Assembly (NCBI GenBank): GCA_022264855.1
Contig: JABYQU010000017.1
Coordinates: 372,001 to 436,000 of the forward strand
Length of the DNA: 64,000 bases
Origin: Lenzites betulinus
Taxonomy: Eukaryota > Basidiomycota > Agaricomycetes > Polyporales > Polyporaceae
Direction of reading: 5' to 3'
Part shown: positions 35,275 through 46,477 of the stretch, one piece after another
Layout of the letters: every line of letters begins with the position of its first letter
Numbering within the stretch: position 1 is the first letter of the stretch
Program-made: the position numbers and the translations under genes
The notes under the pieces: model-generated
Seen by the model: the letters and a program-made list of their open reading frames with translations, nothing else
Told to the model about the DNA's origin: nothing
The model's database searches: none

Positions 35275-36273
35275 ATGGCCGCTTCCAACGTCGCATTCGG
35301 TTCCCTCTCGGTTGCTCTCGCTCAGGCCATCACCTACATCACTCGTCCCCTCATCGCCAACTACTCCGCGGTAGCTATCATCAAGCTCCAGCTCGCGCTT
35401 GAGGCGAACCTCACTGCGCAGTTCGCGTCTTCCTGGGTCCCCTCCGAGCCCCTCCGCGGCTCGGGGCGTCGCTGCCTCACCCTCTCGCCCTTCGGTGTTC
35501 CCCCTCGCGCCATCTTCACCGCATGCAAGTCCGCCGGTGTTGAGTGGTCGCAGTGGATTGCTCTTCTCGGCAACTTCGAGTTCGACCTCTTCATCGACCC
35601 CGGCTGCGTCTCTGTTCGCTTCGGCAACTGGGACAGCGGCAAGGTTGGCAAGTTCTTCACCATCTGGTCCGAGGACGCCGGCAAGGACGAGCAGAAGAAG
35701 GCTGTCCTCGAGAAGGAGGCTCGCCTCGACGCTGAGCTGAAGGCGCAGGCCGCAGCACGCGCGGCATCCGCCAAGCCCACGAAGACCTACGCGCAGCAGC
35801 TCCTCGAGGTCGACGAGGATGACGAGCTCTTCGCTCTCATCGCCGACGAGATCCGCGAGCCCACCTGGCTCACGCCCATCCTCAGCGAGTTCCCCCGCGT
35901 CCCTGCGCCCGACCGCGCGTCTTCCCCCATGTCGACTATCTCCACTATCTCTTCGCATTCGCGCTCGAGCTCGAGCTCTGGCTACACGTTCTCCTCCGTC
36001 GAGAGCAACGCCTCCACCAGCCCCGTCAGCAGCATCGTTTCCGCCTCTCCTTCCGAGGAGTCCCCCAAGTTCAAGCTCTCCCGCCGGGAGCGCGCCCGTC
36101 AGGCCCGCGTCTTCATCGACGCGTCCAAGACCGAGGTCACGAACTACGATGGCGGCAAGACCACCGTGCTCACCGGCGGTGTCATGCTCGGCGGTGGTGC
36201 CAAGCCCAAGCCCGTTGCTGCGCCCAAGAAGGTCAACAGCTCCACCTCGAGCTGGCGCTCCCTCCGCGCCTAA
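35275..36273 (+). CDS. BTG/Tob-domain (anti-proliferative) protein
   Basis: A single uninterrupted exon of 332 residues, striking among its intron-rich neighbours. Third codon positions are almost all G or C, which suggests strong expression. Residues 1-120 form a BTG/Tob domain: a helical N-terminus (LSVALAQAITYITRPLI, IIKLQLALEANLTAQF), WVPSEPLRGSGRRCLTL and FDLFIDPGCVSVRFGNWD. This matches the family pattern of P-x-EP-x-RGSG-R and FDL-x-IDP-x-VSVRFG. BTG/Tob proteins bind the Caf1 deadenylase of CCR4-NOT and speed mRNA decay. The rest is disordered with Ser runs and a conserved basic C-terminus (KFKLSRRERARQARVFI). The ATG at 35275 was chosen because the domain begins there; the open frame upstream lacks conservation. 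Confidence 0.82.
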   Translation: MAASNVAFGSLSVALAQAITYITRPLIANYSAVAIIKLQLALEANLTAQFASSWVPSEPLRGSGRRCLTLSPFGVPPRAIFTACKSAGVEWSQWIALLGNFEFDLFIDPGCVSVRFGNWDSGKVGKFFTIWSEDAGKDEQKKAVLEKEARLDAELKAQAAARAASAKPTKTYAQQLLEVDEDDELFALIADEIREPTWLTPILSEFPRVPAPDRASSPMSTISTISSHSRSSSSSGYTFSSVESNASTSPVSSIVSASPSEESPKFKLSRRERARQARVFIDASKTEVTNYDGGKTTVLTGGVMLGGGAKPKPVAAPKKVNSSTSSWRSLRA

Positions 36274-37422
36274 GCGTGGCCACCTTCCTTTCTCCTTTGC
36301 ATCTTCATCTGGACGAGTTCCACGACCCCGACGTGCCAGGCCACGCCCAAAACGCCCATCACGAAAACCCAACGAAAACACCAAGGCTCCTGCTCCTACC
36401 CTACTCCGCGCGCCGCGCTCTATTCCGGCTCCCCCACTGTCTCTATCTTTGCTGGCCGAATGTGTAGCAATTACTCCCCCACTGTGTCGAACACTGGACT
36501 CTCTCGGTATCCCATAGGCTTCTTGTAATTACTACTTTCTTGCGCCCCCTTTTGTCTTTTTATCGTGCTGGTCTGGATCCTGCTGTATATTCGTCTTTAT
36601 GTCGCCATAGCTGTCGTCGCTGTAGTATAACAAAGCTGGTTTGGATTGTCCCATGTACGCGGTGTGCACGTGTGACAGCCTCTATCAGTGCTCGCCTGAA
36701 CTCCCCGGACAGCTGACGTCAAGCGCAATTCAGAGGTGGATGGAGGCGAAGCAAAGCCATAGCAAGCGGACGCCTTGGAGGCCGGGATATCTGGATACCG
36801 CTCTGGCCCAAACAGGTTTGATCAAGATGATTGCTCCTCTCCGAACCACCACGCATTCGCACTTCGCAAGTGTCGTTCTCGACTTGAAGCGACTCATGTT
36901 GGGGCCGGAGCTGGCGCCATTGCAATGATGAGGCGGCTGGGTGCCACAACGTCACGTCCGGAATCGAAAGAGGCCCAGCCGCGCTCGATATTGTCCTCCC
37001 GGCGGGTTCGACGCGCTCAGACATACGCTGGCGGTGCTTCGCGGAGAGTAATGCACGAGAGCCTCGTGGATACCCCAGATCGTGGCGCAGGGCGCACGAA
37101 GAGAGGCAAGGACGAGGGCCGTGGGAAGGGCGGTGCGAGCGCCACCGAGCGCCGAAGCGTGCGAGAGCTTGATCGGGAAAGCCCGATCCACTTGAACTTG
37201 AGAACCTGCCAGATTTGGGGCATTGTCGTCATGCGTCCTGTGCCCGTAGTGGTGCACCGCTGTGGATTCGAGGGAGTCCGTCGCCGCATAACATCATGGG
37301 CTAGCCCCGGGTGCGGCCTATATAATCCTCGACGCCCTCCTTGCATTTCCTCTCAACATCCGACCGCAACATCCGCTCTGTCTTAACCTGCACTTCCCCC
37401 ATCTCACTCATAATCCACCAAT
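36274..37422. other. 3' flank of the BTG gene and promoter of a small gene
   Basis: No gene seen in 1.1 kb. A CRE-type TGACGTCA lies at 36714-36721. A TATA-like tatataat lies at 37319-37326, about 100 bases before the next start codon, and is the best promoter signal here. Confidence 0.45.
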
Positions 37423-37777
37423 ATGACTGGAACACGCGACGCACAGACCATCGACGCTCACATGGCCCGCTACTCGCGCGAGCTCGCCGCATACACCCTT
37501 CGCCAGTGGGACCTCGTCCGACAGTCCGCAGAGGGCGGCAACAACGCCCGCGAAAAGTCGTCCACCCCGCCGTCTTCGCATCAAGGTAGATCTCGTTCAG
37601 CCGCAAGGGACTCCGACAACTCGTCGAGGGCACCCCAAGGTCAGGCTGACCACTGTTGCAGAGAGCACCTCCCATCCCAACGATGACCCGCGCTCTACCC
37701 CAGGTATCCACGCACGCGATTACGCACGCAGTCTGCATAGGCAGACGAGTGGCCGCGCCGTTGCCGGCAACGCTTGA
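37423..37777 (+). CDS. Small hypothetical protein
   Basis: Exons 37423-37585 and 37662-37777 join in frame (gtagat donor, ttgcag acceptor) to 92 residues. The start follows a CT-rich leader and a TATA-like element. The protein begins with a helical stretch (TIDAHMARYSRELAAYTLRQW) and continues with a Ser/Asn/Pro-rich part. It has no signal peptide, membrane segment or known motif. The promoter, leader and conserved splice phase favour a real gene, but no family is recognised. Confidence 0.45.
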
Positions 37778-39700
37778 CCGCATATTTCTCTGGGTACGTC
37801 GCTTCACAGACATCGTCGGTGGGCGAGGGCTTATCGTCCCCTATAGCCATTAAAAACGCCTGGCCCTGGATTTCTCAGCACGTTGGACATTCGTGCGCCA
37901 TATATTGTAGCCTGACATACACCTCATCGCCTCTACATCGAACGCTAGAGTTGCATCGCATATTTGTACTAGTATCGGCACCCATCGAGGTATCTGTAAT
38001 GGATATATTATGACTCCGACCCATAACGCGGACGTGCGGAGACGCTTTGCCATCCACGTATCATGCATCACGGAAGTAAGACGATGTCGGCCCTTCCATT
38101 GATCCAAGACTAGAAACCCTCTGGAACCATCGGTCAGTAACTGGATAATATTATGGAGCAATCACACTGAGAAGAGACCCGTATAAGAGAACATGCTCAA
38201 ACGCAGGGCGGACGTGTGGGGCCTAGCTATAGCTAGTGCACCCGTCCGATGATGCGTGATGATGCGGTCTAGACGTCTAGACGTCAGCTACCCCCCTGCA
38301 CCGCACGATGGCCGACTCAAGGAATATCCAAGACGAATTCGTAGTGGTCACCAGCGTGTCTCAACAGTACTAGTAGGAGATACGCAATGGCCCGGGAAAT
38401 GCAAGTGCGTGTCCACAGTGCAATCTCGGCACAATATCTGTGCAACAAAATCCTGATATCTCAAGGGGAATTCAGGATTTCACCCGCTCGGCGAGGAGCA
38501 TCATCGACAAGTCATGACAGCACATCGATATTCCGAACGAAGAGCCGAGGGCAGTGGAGATTGATGCTCACGATGTTCAATTATGTGACGCCCCACAAGC
38601 GATGGAGCGACCCGTGGAAATTCTGCTCGAAAGCACGAATCTGTTGCGCCACAGCGCCGTTACCGAGTTGACTCAGTTGAGGTGGAGAGCTTGACGCACG
38701 GGCGTTCGGGGCGAGCACTTGCTGGCTTGGCTTGGCTCTACGTAGCAGCAGGCCTGGCCCGGTCGACCCCAACATGCCGCTGGGATATGCAGGGGCCCAT
38801 GCGTGTGCCTGCATGATCGCCCAGCGATATATGTATGGTTCGGCCTGTTCCGAGGTAAGGTCGTGGTCAGAATAAGAAACTCAATTGAAGAAAGCGGAGG
38901 TAAACTTATGATGCTGATTAGATTAACGCGGTACCGACCTATACGCCCCTCCGGTGCCGATTCGGTCGCGGGTCTCTCTACAAAAATCACGCTATGGTAC
39001 CCTTCTCGGGTCAAGTTTCCTCAGGTTCTGGGCTTGCCGCGTAGCGCGACTTAAGTTAGTGCTAAAACCACTGCTTCAAACGGGATGAAACCATTCTTCA
39101 TGCATGATTCATAACCGAAAGTTTCCTGAGCTTGTAATACAGATAAGTTTCTAGACTACACTCCAATAGACTAAGGTGGCACCTACCCGCGAACTGCAAA
39201 GTATGGAGGCCAGAATTCCGAAGGAAGAACACGCTCGGGAATCGCATACTGATACTAGTAGTGACGTTGAAGCGCGTCCGTTGTCGATGGGTCGTCGAGG
39301 TAGCATCATGCTCAGAGCATATTTGATCCAAGATCATAGAAACATACGATGTACGCCTAATGACCCAAGATGACCAGGGGTGCCCCTCTGGCCATTGCTG
39401 TATGTCGAACGAGGATGAGCGCATTGGCAAGGGATCCGCCTTTCGGAGCGCGCACGGCTGCAAATCGCGCGTGTCTTACTTGTCGCGTCCGATCACGTGG
39501 GGGAGGGCGATATAGATCTGAGATTCAAGCCGGTCGTCCTCCCCAAGCATTCCCCAAGCCTTTTGCGCTCTACCCGCCTTCCGTATCCGTTCTTCCACTC
39601 AATCTCCACCCGCGCGCAGCTGTTTTCTCCTTCGCCCACCATCCCCGTCTTAAGAAGGGGGAACACCTTTGCGCCCCGACGACCACACACCGCCGACACC
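37778..39700. other. Gene-poor region and biotin synthase promoter
   Basis: No splice-supported coding frame in 1.9 kb. Around 38268-38290 the sequence tctagacg is repeated in tandem and forms a small palindrome (AGACGTCT). The last 150 bases are CT-rich leader of the biotin synthase gene. Confidence 0.4.
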
Positions 39701-41243
39701 ATGTTCAGAGCCGGACCTTCTGTACGTCTCACCGCGCAATTCAGGCGTGCGCTTGCGACGCATGCAGCACCCCCGGCGACACCCTCGACGCGTCATTCCT
39801 GGACAAAACAAGAGATCCAGCAGATTTATGACAGCCCGCTTATGGAGCTAGTCTTCCGTGCGGCATCCGTGCACAGACAGCACCACGATCCGACCAAGAT
39901 CCAGCTATGCACCCTGATGAACATCAAGAGTGAGTACGTTTGTGCGTGTGCCTCGGACGTGTTTCTGACACGAGGAATAATCTAGCTGGTGGATGCTCCG
40001 AGGACTGTATGTTTGACCGCTGCATGGAAGCGGCACTATGTCTTAACGCCGCACGCAGGCTCGTACTGTTCGCAGTCCTCACGCTACGCCACCCCGACCA
40101 AGGCGTCCCGTCTGGTTGACGTCGAGCCCGTTCTCGAAGCTGCGCGCAAAGCCAAAGAGAACGGGAGCACGCGTTTCTGCATGGGCGCCGCGTGGAGGGA
40201 CCTTTCCGGGCGGAAGCGCGGGTTCGAGCGCATCCTCACCATGGTGCGCGAAATTCGCGGGATGGGAATGGAGGTGTGCACGACACTCGGGATGTTGAGT
40301 CCCGAGCAGGCACGGCAGCTCAAAGAAGCGTAGGTACCACCTGCCAGGCCACCTGTCATGTGCTGATACACTTCATACCGCAGCGGGCTGACGGCGTACA
40401 ACCACAACCTCGACACCTCGCGCGAGTACTACCCCGAGGTCGGTGTGGATTTTCTGGCAGCTGTCGCGCAAAGTTGAACGCGGAGTGCATTCAGGTCATC
40501 ACGAGCAGGTCATACGACGACCGACTGGACACCATCTCGGCCGTTCGTGACGCTGGCATCAGTGTCTGCTCGGGCGGCATCCTGGGGCTGGGCGAGTCCG
40601 ACAAGGACCGCGTTGGCCTCATTTGGGAGGTGGCAAAGTCAGTCGATTCTCGATCAATGCGCCACAGCAGAGGTTGACTCTGCCGCAGCATGCCAGAGCA
40701 CCCGGAGTCGTTTCCCGTAAACGCACTAGTGCCCATCGAGGGCACGCCGCTTGAAAACAACGAGGTTCGGTGACACGTCTATTGCCAGGGGGACACGTGA
40801 ACTCATTTATCTCACAGCCCGTGCCGTACCAAACGATTCTCCGCACGATTTCCACGGCGCGAGTCGTAATGCCAGCGACTATCATCCGTCTGGCGGCCGG
40901 GAGGCAGACGCTGGACGAGACGCAACAGGCAATGTGCTTCATGGCGGGCGCCAATGCCGTGTTCACGGGCGAACAAATGCTCACCACGCCTTGTGAGTAC
41001 TGGAAGCCTGTCCGCTTAGCTGCGTCGCTTGGCGATCTGATGCTAAACTGTCGTCCACCTCCAGGCTCGCCGTGGGACGAAGATAAATCCATGATGGGGC
41101 GCTGGGGCCTCGAGGGCATGCGCAGCTTCGAGCAGCCTGGGGTAGCCCGCAAAGAAGGGGCGAGGCTAGAAGCACGCACGGAGGCGCACGGCGTAGCGCC
41201 TGCAGAGGCCACTGCGGATGTCGCGACAGCTCCCAGCGCCTGA
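39701..41243 (+). CDS. BIO2: Biotin synthase (radical SAM), mitochondrial
   Basis: Eight exons sum to 382 residues: 39701-39929, 39986-40006, 40059-40329, 40384-40438, 40495-40637, 40689-40764, 40818-40992 and 41065-41243. The N-terminus ([21 protein letters not shown]) is a mitochondrial presequence. The radical-SAM cluster motif is Cys80, Cys84 and Cys87 (GGCSEDCSYCSQS). It is followed by [52 protein letters not shown] and [12 protein letters not shown]. The C-terminal RLAAGRQT holds the Arg that ligates the second (2Fe-2S) cluster. The enzyme inserts sulfur into dethiobiotin, the last step of biotin synthesis. The tail of about 40 residues is Ala/Glu-rich. Exon 2 is only 21 bases and carries the first cluster Cys; the second Cys codon is split by an intron. 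Confidence 0.95.
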
Positions 41244-42875
41244 ATATCTCGTTAGTATTAAACCTTTTGGCTCTCTACCCGGCTCCGCGCCTTCGGATTT
41301 AAATGCGGGGTTGCGGTGTGGACGGCGGCGAGGACTCATTACTACATAGCTACGTGTATCGATGGCAGAGCGGCAGACTAGCGTGGAAGTGTAGAAGTTA
41401 GATAGACTGGTAGTGACCCACTCGCTGTGAGCGGGGGTAGTGGTGTATTGCTAGAGTGTTTGATATATTTGGGGCGCAGGGCGATTCGCAAGAAGATCTG
41501 CCCTGGCCTCATCTCGATTGCATCCCGCGAGGGGTAAGATCCCGAGCTCGCGTGCCCTGAGGATCTTCAACGCGTATCCAGCCCCGGTCGCGACCAATTG
41601 AACATGTTGACGTTTGGTGTTACGGGTGTGTTAGCGCCAGCTGCCGTATTGGGCGCAAGTTTGTTCGAGTTTCCTCTCAACCCCCGAAGGTTGGCCGCAC
41701 TCGCTCGGGAGCATCGTCCAGTCAGCGTCCGCCGCCGCGGTCGGTGAGAACCCGCCCATTCCCAGGCCTACGCCCGCGCGAGGCCGCCCAATCACCCGAT
41801 GGCCACTCTTCCAACACCGTTCATCTTGTGCCGCCTCGGATCGACCCCCTTCAGTCTCGTGCGCTGTTTCGCCTGTTGCTAGTGCCTCCCATGATGCTGA
41901 GGCCCATGAATATAGACATATTGCCCGATTGCCGTTGGAGTCTACCGAGCAGATTGACCAACGCGCGTGCGCAGCCACACTGGTCTCGGACTCTGCGACC
42001 GCTGCATACTCCACACTTGCGGCATGCGCCTTGACGGATCGCAACAATCTCCGACAGGCCTGGGCGCGCGTGCAGATACGCTGAGATAGCATGAATGCGA
42101 GGAACTCGGAGCACGTCAGGTTTGCCGCCAGCAAACTGGAATTGTGCGACGGTGAGCACAGCCGCACCCCTCGAGAGCTATTTGGACTGATTTGCACACG
42201 GGCCTATCCCTCTGGCGTCCAGGCTGCAGCTGCAGGCGCGTTGGCCCGCGGGCACCCTGCCTTGGCGTATGATATGGTTCGGGAGCAGTAGGTGACGAAA
42301 CTCTGCAGGAAAATGTCCCCGTGGGCCAATGGGGTGCCCGCACAGCTTCTTGCGCTTCTTGGGAGGCGGCGCGACAGGCTTTGCGGGCACAGAGGGCAGT
42401 CGCGGGCCAGCCACTGGACGGCGCCAACAACTCCTTCCTTGATTGTCCTGGCCCTTGATATGACTCTTTTCAACCCAGTACCGCCGGGGTGTGTTCCGGG
42501 TGCGCAACCCTATCCGTCGGACCAATTCTGTCCGCGTCGGAGCTGTCGCTTCGCTGACCAAAAGGCCTCTACTTCGGTCCCTACCGCGCCTGGAGCAATC
42601 TGAATTAATGATGCTGGCATTTTGTCTGCCACACGCGAAAGCATGCCTGGCGTCAGGCCGCGCGCGCACAGGTCCTGTCTGCGGTCGCCGTGGTGCGCTG
42701 CGTTTAATTCCGGAGGCGTGACAAGCCTCGTACTTGCGGCCGTGTGGCCTCGGCGTCCGTGTGGTCGGGAGGGGTACAAAAGGGGCGCCTCGCGCCGCCG
42801 TTCATGGCACATTTCATGGCGCTTGACCCCCTGCACGCTACATGTCTGTTTCAGTACCCCGTGCCGGCGCTGAGT
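41244..42875. other. Intergenic region with an unassigned minus-strand reading frame
   Basis: A 188-codon minus-strand frame (42197-41631) and an overlapping one upstream (42669-42178, with KPVAPPPKKRKKLC, a possible nuclear localisation signal) are open. No family is recognised and no clean splice connection links them, so they are not called as genes. The last 150 bases precede the next plus-strand gene. Confidence 0.3.
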
Positions 42876-43897
42876 ATGTCTTCTAACTCGTCCAACCTGA
42901 ACTACAACACCCCCACCCCTGCCCAGCCTGGCTCGACCAGCGGCAGGGTCCAGCGATACTTCCCGCCCGAGAGGTACGCCACCCTCGTCTGTGTATCCCC
43001 CTCGCCGTGCTCACCCCGCCCTGTCCAGATATGTCGCCGCGCAGGCGCAGTGCGTGTACTATGGCATTGTGTCCAGACTGCCTATGGTGGCGTCAGTGTC
43101 CCCCCACGCTCCCGGCCAGAGGCGGTACTTACGGTCTGAACAGGCGCGTCACGCTGACAGACTACCGAGGGACGGTGCTGCTCGACAGCTACGTCCGCCC
43201 TACGTGAGTTAGAGTTCCAACGGACGCTTGCCGTCGGGCTGACGTCTGCCGCGATCGCAGACAGCCGGTCTGTGATTATAGAACGGCCGAAACGGGGCTG
43301 CAGCCGCACCACCTCGCCGAAGGTGCGTTCTTCTCGTCCGGACCCCGCCGCGCTGCTCGTCGAGGCTGTCGCTGACGGGCACGGCGCACGCGTCCCCCAG
43401 CGCCCGTGTTCATCGACGTCCAGCGCCAAGTCGCGTCCCTCATCAAGGACAAGATCCTCGTCGGCTACGCGTTGTGGGAGTTCCTCTCTGTGCGTCCAGC
43501 GCTGCTCCGCCGCCGTCTTCTGGGGTGCTCACGACCGTTCCGAACCAGGTAATGAACCTGTCCCACGCAGCGATCAACACACGCGACACCGCCCTCTTCA
43601 TGTCCTTCCGCCGCACCCTCAACCAAAAGCCGAACGTCATGATCCCCCTCCAGACGCTCATCAAGCACTTCATGGGCAGGGACATCGGCCAGAACGGCGA
43701 CATTCCGGTGAGAATCACGACCGGCGCTGGCGCCCCCCGTGCCATTGTGGGACTCACGATGTCTCGAGCAGGTCGAACGGGCTCGGGCCGCTCTAGACCT
43801 CTTCCGCTCCTGCGAGCAGACCTGGGAGGGCATAATCTCCACCGGCGCGTGGCCGTGTGCGCTCCCCCCGGTCGAGTACCGCAACTTCTTTACCTGA
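42876..43897 (+). CDS. Exonuclease-fold (REX4-like) protein with degenerate active site
   Basis: Exons 42876-42973, 43029-43091 (or to 43070), 43120-43203, 43261-43322, 43401-43489, 43549-43707 and 43772-43897 give 226 residues (or 219). The fold matches the DEDDh exonucleases of the REX4/ISG20 group: VTLTDYRGTVLLDSYVRPT, QPVCDYRTAETGLQPHHL, APVFIDVQRQVASLIKDKIL and NTRDTALFMSFRRTL, then a helical tail ending AALDLFRSCEQTWEG. The catalytic Asp and Glu of the first motif (YVALDCEMV in relatives) read as Gln in YVAAQAQCV, and VGHA...ND reads VGYALWEF. The protein should therefore not cut RNA by the usual mechanism. It may bind nucleic acid or have a structural role; that is inference. Confidence 0.7.
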
Positions 43898-44228
43898 AAT
43901 GCCTCGTGCCCCAGTCGTACGCTCTCATCGCTATGTAGCAGTCGCCCGTGCCCCGGACCCTCTTGTGCGGACTCGTAGAGCATCTGTGTCAGTCGTCGGA
44001 CTTGTCTCGCGCGCTTGTACGGACGGAGTTTGCCCAGAGACGTTTCACGCTACGCCCGTGTATTGTTCGACGTCACCCAGGAGCGGCACTTCGTTACCAT
44101 ACAACGGCTAATTTATGGGGCAGTTCCCAGCACCAGACGCATGACTGACGCCACATGTTTCGCTGCCGCAACTGGTATGGCACAGAGCTAGAAATACAGA
44201 TGGGAGGGTAAAGGAAGATCACAGTACA
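43898..44228. other. Convergent intergenic region
   Basis: 3' flanks of the exonuclease-fold gene and of the SPF27 gene; nothing else seen. Confidence 0.4.
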
Positions 44229-45066
44229 TCAGAGCGCTGCGGCGAGCTCGACCTCTCGCTTGTTAATACGGTCGATCTCCACTTCCAGCGCCACGTTCGC
44301 CATCTCAATTTGGAGGATGCTCGAGATCAGCTCCGTCCACCGTGTCTCCAACAACGTGAGCTGCGTGCCTAGCCGCGTCTGTAGGCGGGGTCTGGTGTGA
44401 GCCATCGGTCGCGTGCAGGCACGCTGGAGCAGACTGACCTGGAAGTTCTTCCGCTCCCGGTTGACTTCTGTCGTCAGGTTCTTCAGGTCTTCCAGAGCTT
44501 TCTCGACATCTTTTGCGGACGCTTCGTTGGTGTAGTTGTGTATCCGCCATGCGTTGGACCCATACTGTTGTAGCAAGGCCAGGTTCGTTTGCCTACGCAA
44601 GTAGCGTGTAGGTCAAGTACAAATGTGCTCAGTGAAAGGCTAGTACCTGAGCTTTTGGTGCTCCAACTGAGCGCGCGCATTTTGAAGTGCTTCCAGCCAC
44701 TGCTCCTCGTTCTCCGGCGTGGTGGGCCCCGGTAGTTGGTACCGGGAAGTATCGAGCTGTGGCATTGGCTGATGATTCGAAACGCGTTCCAGTTCAGCTT
44801 GCAGAAGTGGATGATTCTATTGAACACGGTCAGATTTCCCGCCCATCGACTTCATTCGCCACGGAACGTTGCGCACGAACAGCAAACAATGTGGGGGCTG
44901 GTGGTACCCTAGGATGGAGGGTTTGTGGGGGTTTGCCCTCGCGCCCAAGCTCCCGCTCGACTTTCTCCTTCAAAAAGGGGTATTGCTCCAGCTCATTATC
45001 ATAGTACGGCAGCGAGTCGAAGATCGCAGAGGGCTGAGCATCGCCGTTTGTTTCGGAGACAGCCAT
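44229..45066 (-). CDS. Pre-mRNA-splicing factor SPF27 (BCAS2/Cwf7)
   Basis: Exons 45066-44881, 44816-44647, 44592-44439 and 44378-44229 join in frame to 219 residues, matching BCAS2 (about 225). The family signature is clear: IFDSLPYYDNELEQYPFLK, VERELGREGKPPQTLHPRVP, NHPLLQAELERVSNHQPMPQ, LDTSRYQLPGPTTP and NLALLQQYGSNAWRIHNY. It ends in a long coiled coil (LETRWTELISSILQIEMAN). SPF27 is a core subunit of the Prp19 (NineTeen) complex that stabilises the activated spliceosome. The intron density of this genome makes the factor especially relevant. The gene starts 109 bases from the divergent complex I gene. Confidence 0.92.
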
Positions 45067-45175
45067 TGCGGAGAGTCGTGGTTAGAAGCGAGAGCGGGGT
45101 GTGGCATAGACGCCCGTGCAGCGCGTCGGGAAGTCCGGCGACGCTGGTTCACGCCCATCCTCGACGTCGACAACC
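45067..45175. promoter_or_regulatory. Compact bidirectional promoter, SPF27 / NDUFS3
   Basis: Only 109 bases separate the two start codons. No TATA box or CCAAT box is visible, so initiation is probably dispersed and shared regulation is likely. Confidence 0.5.
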
Positions 45176-46340
45176 ATGTCTCTCCGGCTGGCGTGCAGAA
45201 CAGGCCGCCTCATTCGCCATGCCCCGCCCCGTTCTGCAGCTGCTGCCGCCTCTCAGCTGAGCCGTGCCATCCACACCTCGAAGCCCTCAAAAGGTACGCT
45301 ATATTCTCTGTTGTCCGCAAGCTCCCGACTGACGAGAAACAGCCTCGGCGTCCCCGTTCACGGAGCCCACCTCCCCCAACCCGGCGCTGACGAAGTTCGC
45401 GGAGACGACCGAGCAGCTGCACTCCTACGGCTCCTACCTCCTCCAGTGCCTGCCCAAGTTCATCCAGCAGTTCTCCGTCTTCAAGGATGAGCTCACGCTC
45501 TACATCTCCCCCTCCGGCGTCGTCCCCGTGCTCACGTTCCTCCGTGACCACTCGCAATGCCAGTTCAAGTCCGCCGTGGACATCAGCGGCGCGGACTACC
45601 CCGAGCGCGACAAGCGGTTCGAGGTGGTGTACCACCTCCTCAGCGTCAAGTACGCCAGCCGTATCCGTGTGAAGACCTATGCGAGCGAGGTGGACGCCGT
45701 GCCCAGCGCGATGGCAGTGTTCAAGGGCGCAGATTGGTCAGTCAACGGAATGAACTGCACCTCTTCTCTTCGGGCCTTTCATTAATTCCAAACAGGTACG
45801 AGCGGGAAATTTGGGACTTGTACGGCGTATTCTTCAAGGAGCACCCTGATCTGTACGTGCCGTCCAATCAACGACATAGGATTGACAGCTGACCGAGCCC
45901 GCCGCAGTCGTCGCATCCTCACAGATTACGGTACGAGCGAGGAAATGAACACGGCTGCAGACCCGCGCACTAACAGCGGCTTTAGGTTTCGAGGGACACC
46001 CGCTCCGGAAGGATTTCCCGTTGACGGTGCGCAGTTGTTCTGTTGTTGATGTATCGGTAGCGCCGTCGCTCATATGCCTCCACAGGGTTACACCGAGGTG
46101 CGGTACGACGAGGAGAGGAAGCGAGTTGTCTACGAGCCGCTGCAGCTGACTCAAGCTTTCCGGTATGGCCTCGTGTTCCTGTTGATTCAGGAGCTGGACT
46201 GAGTTTGTTTGATTTCCCGCGTCAGGAACTTCGATGCGCTGTCGCCCTGGGAGCAAGTTGGCGACGGTACCGCGCCCAAGCGGCCGGACGAGTTCAAACC
46301 TGTCCCTCCCCCGCCTCCCCCTGCAGAGGAGAAGAAGTAG
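45176..46340 (+). CDS. NADH-ubiquinone oxidoreductase 30 kDa subunit (complex I)
   Basis: Exons 45176-45293, 45343-45736, 45796-45852, 45908-45930, 45986-46026, 46086-46162 and 46226-46340 sum to 274 residues. The N-terminus ([18 protein letters not shown]) is a mitochondrial presequence. The mature part carries [74 protein letters not shown] and [20 protein letters not shown]. These are the defining blocks of NDUFS3/NuoC. It sits in the peripheral arm of complex I next to the quinone-binding module. Exon 4 has just 23 bases. The C-terminus is Pro-rich ([14 protein letters not shown]). Confidence 0.95.
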
Positions 46341-46477
46341 AACTACTCCATCAGTGGGCGATTATAATACATACAACGTCAATGGCGTTACACTCCTGTC
46401 CTCCCATGGGTGCGGGCAGATACAGCGATAAGACGTTCCGCGAGAGTTGTGGTGGTATACTCCTGTCCTTGTCACAG

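Noticed and set aside
35257..36384. 375-codon minus-strand frame opposite the BTG gene
   Set aside because: It mirrors a GC3-rich exon, where antisense frames stay open by composition; the plus strand carries the BTG domain.
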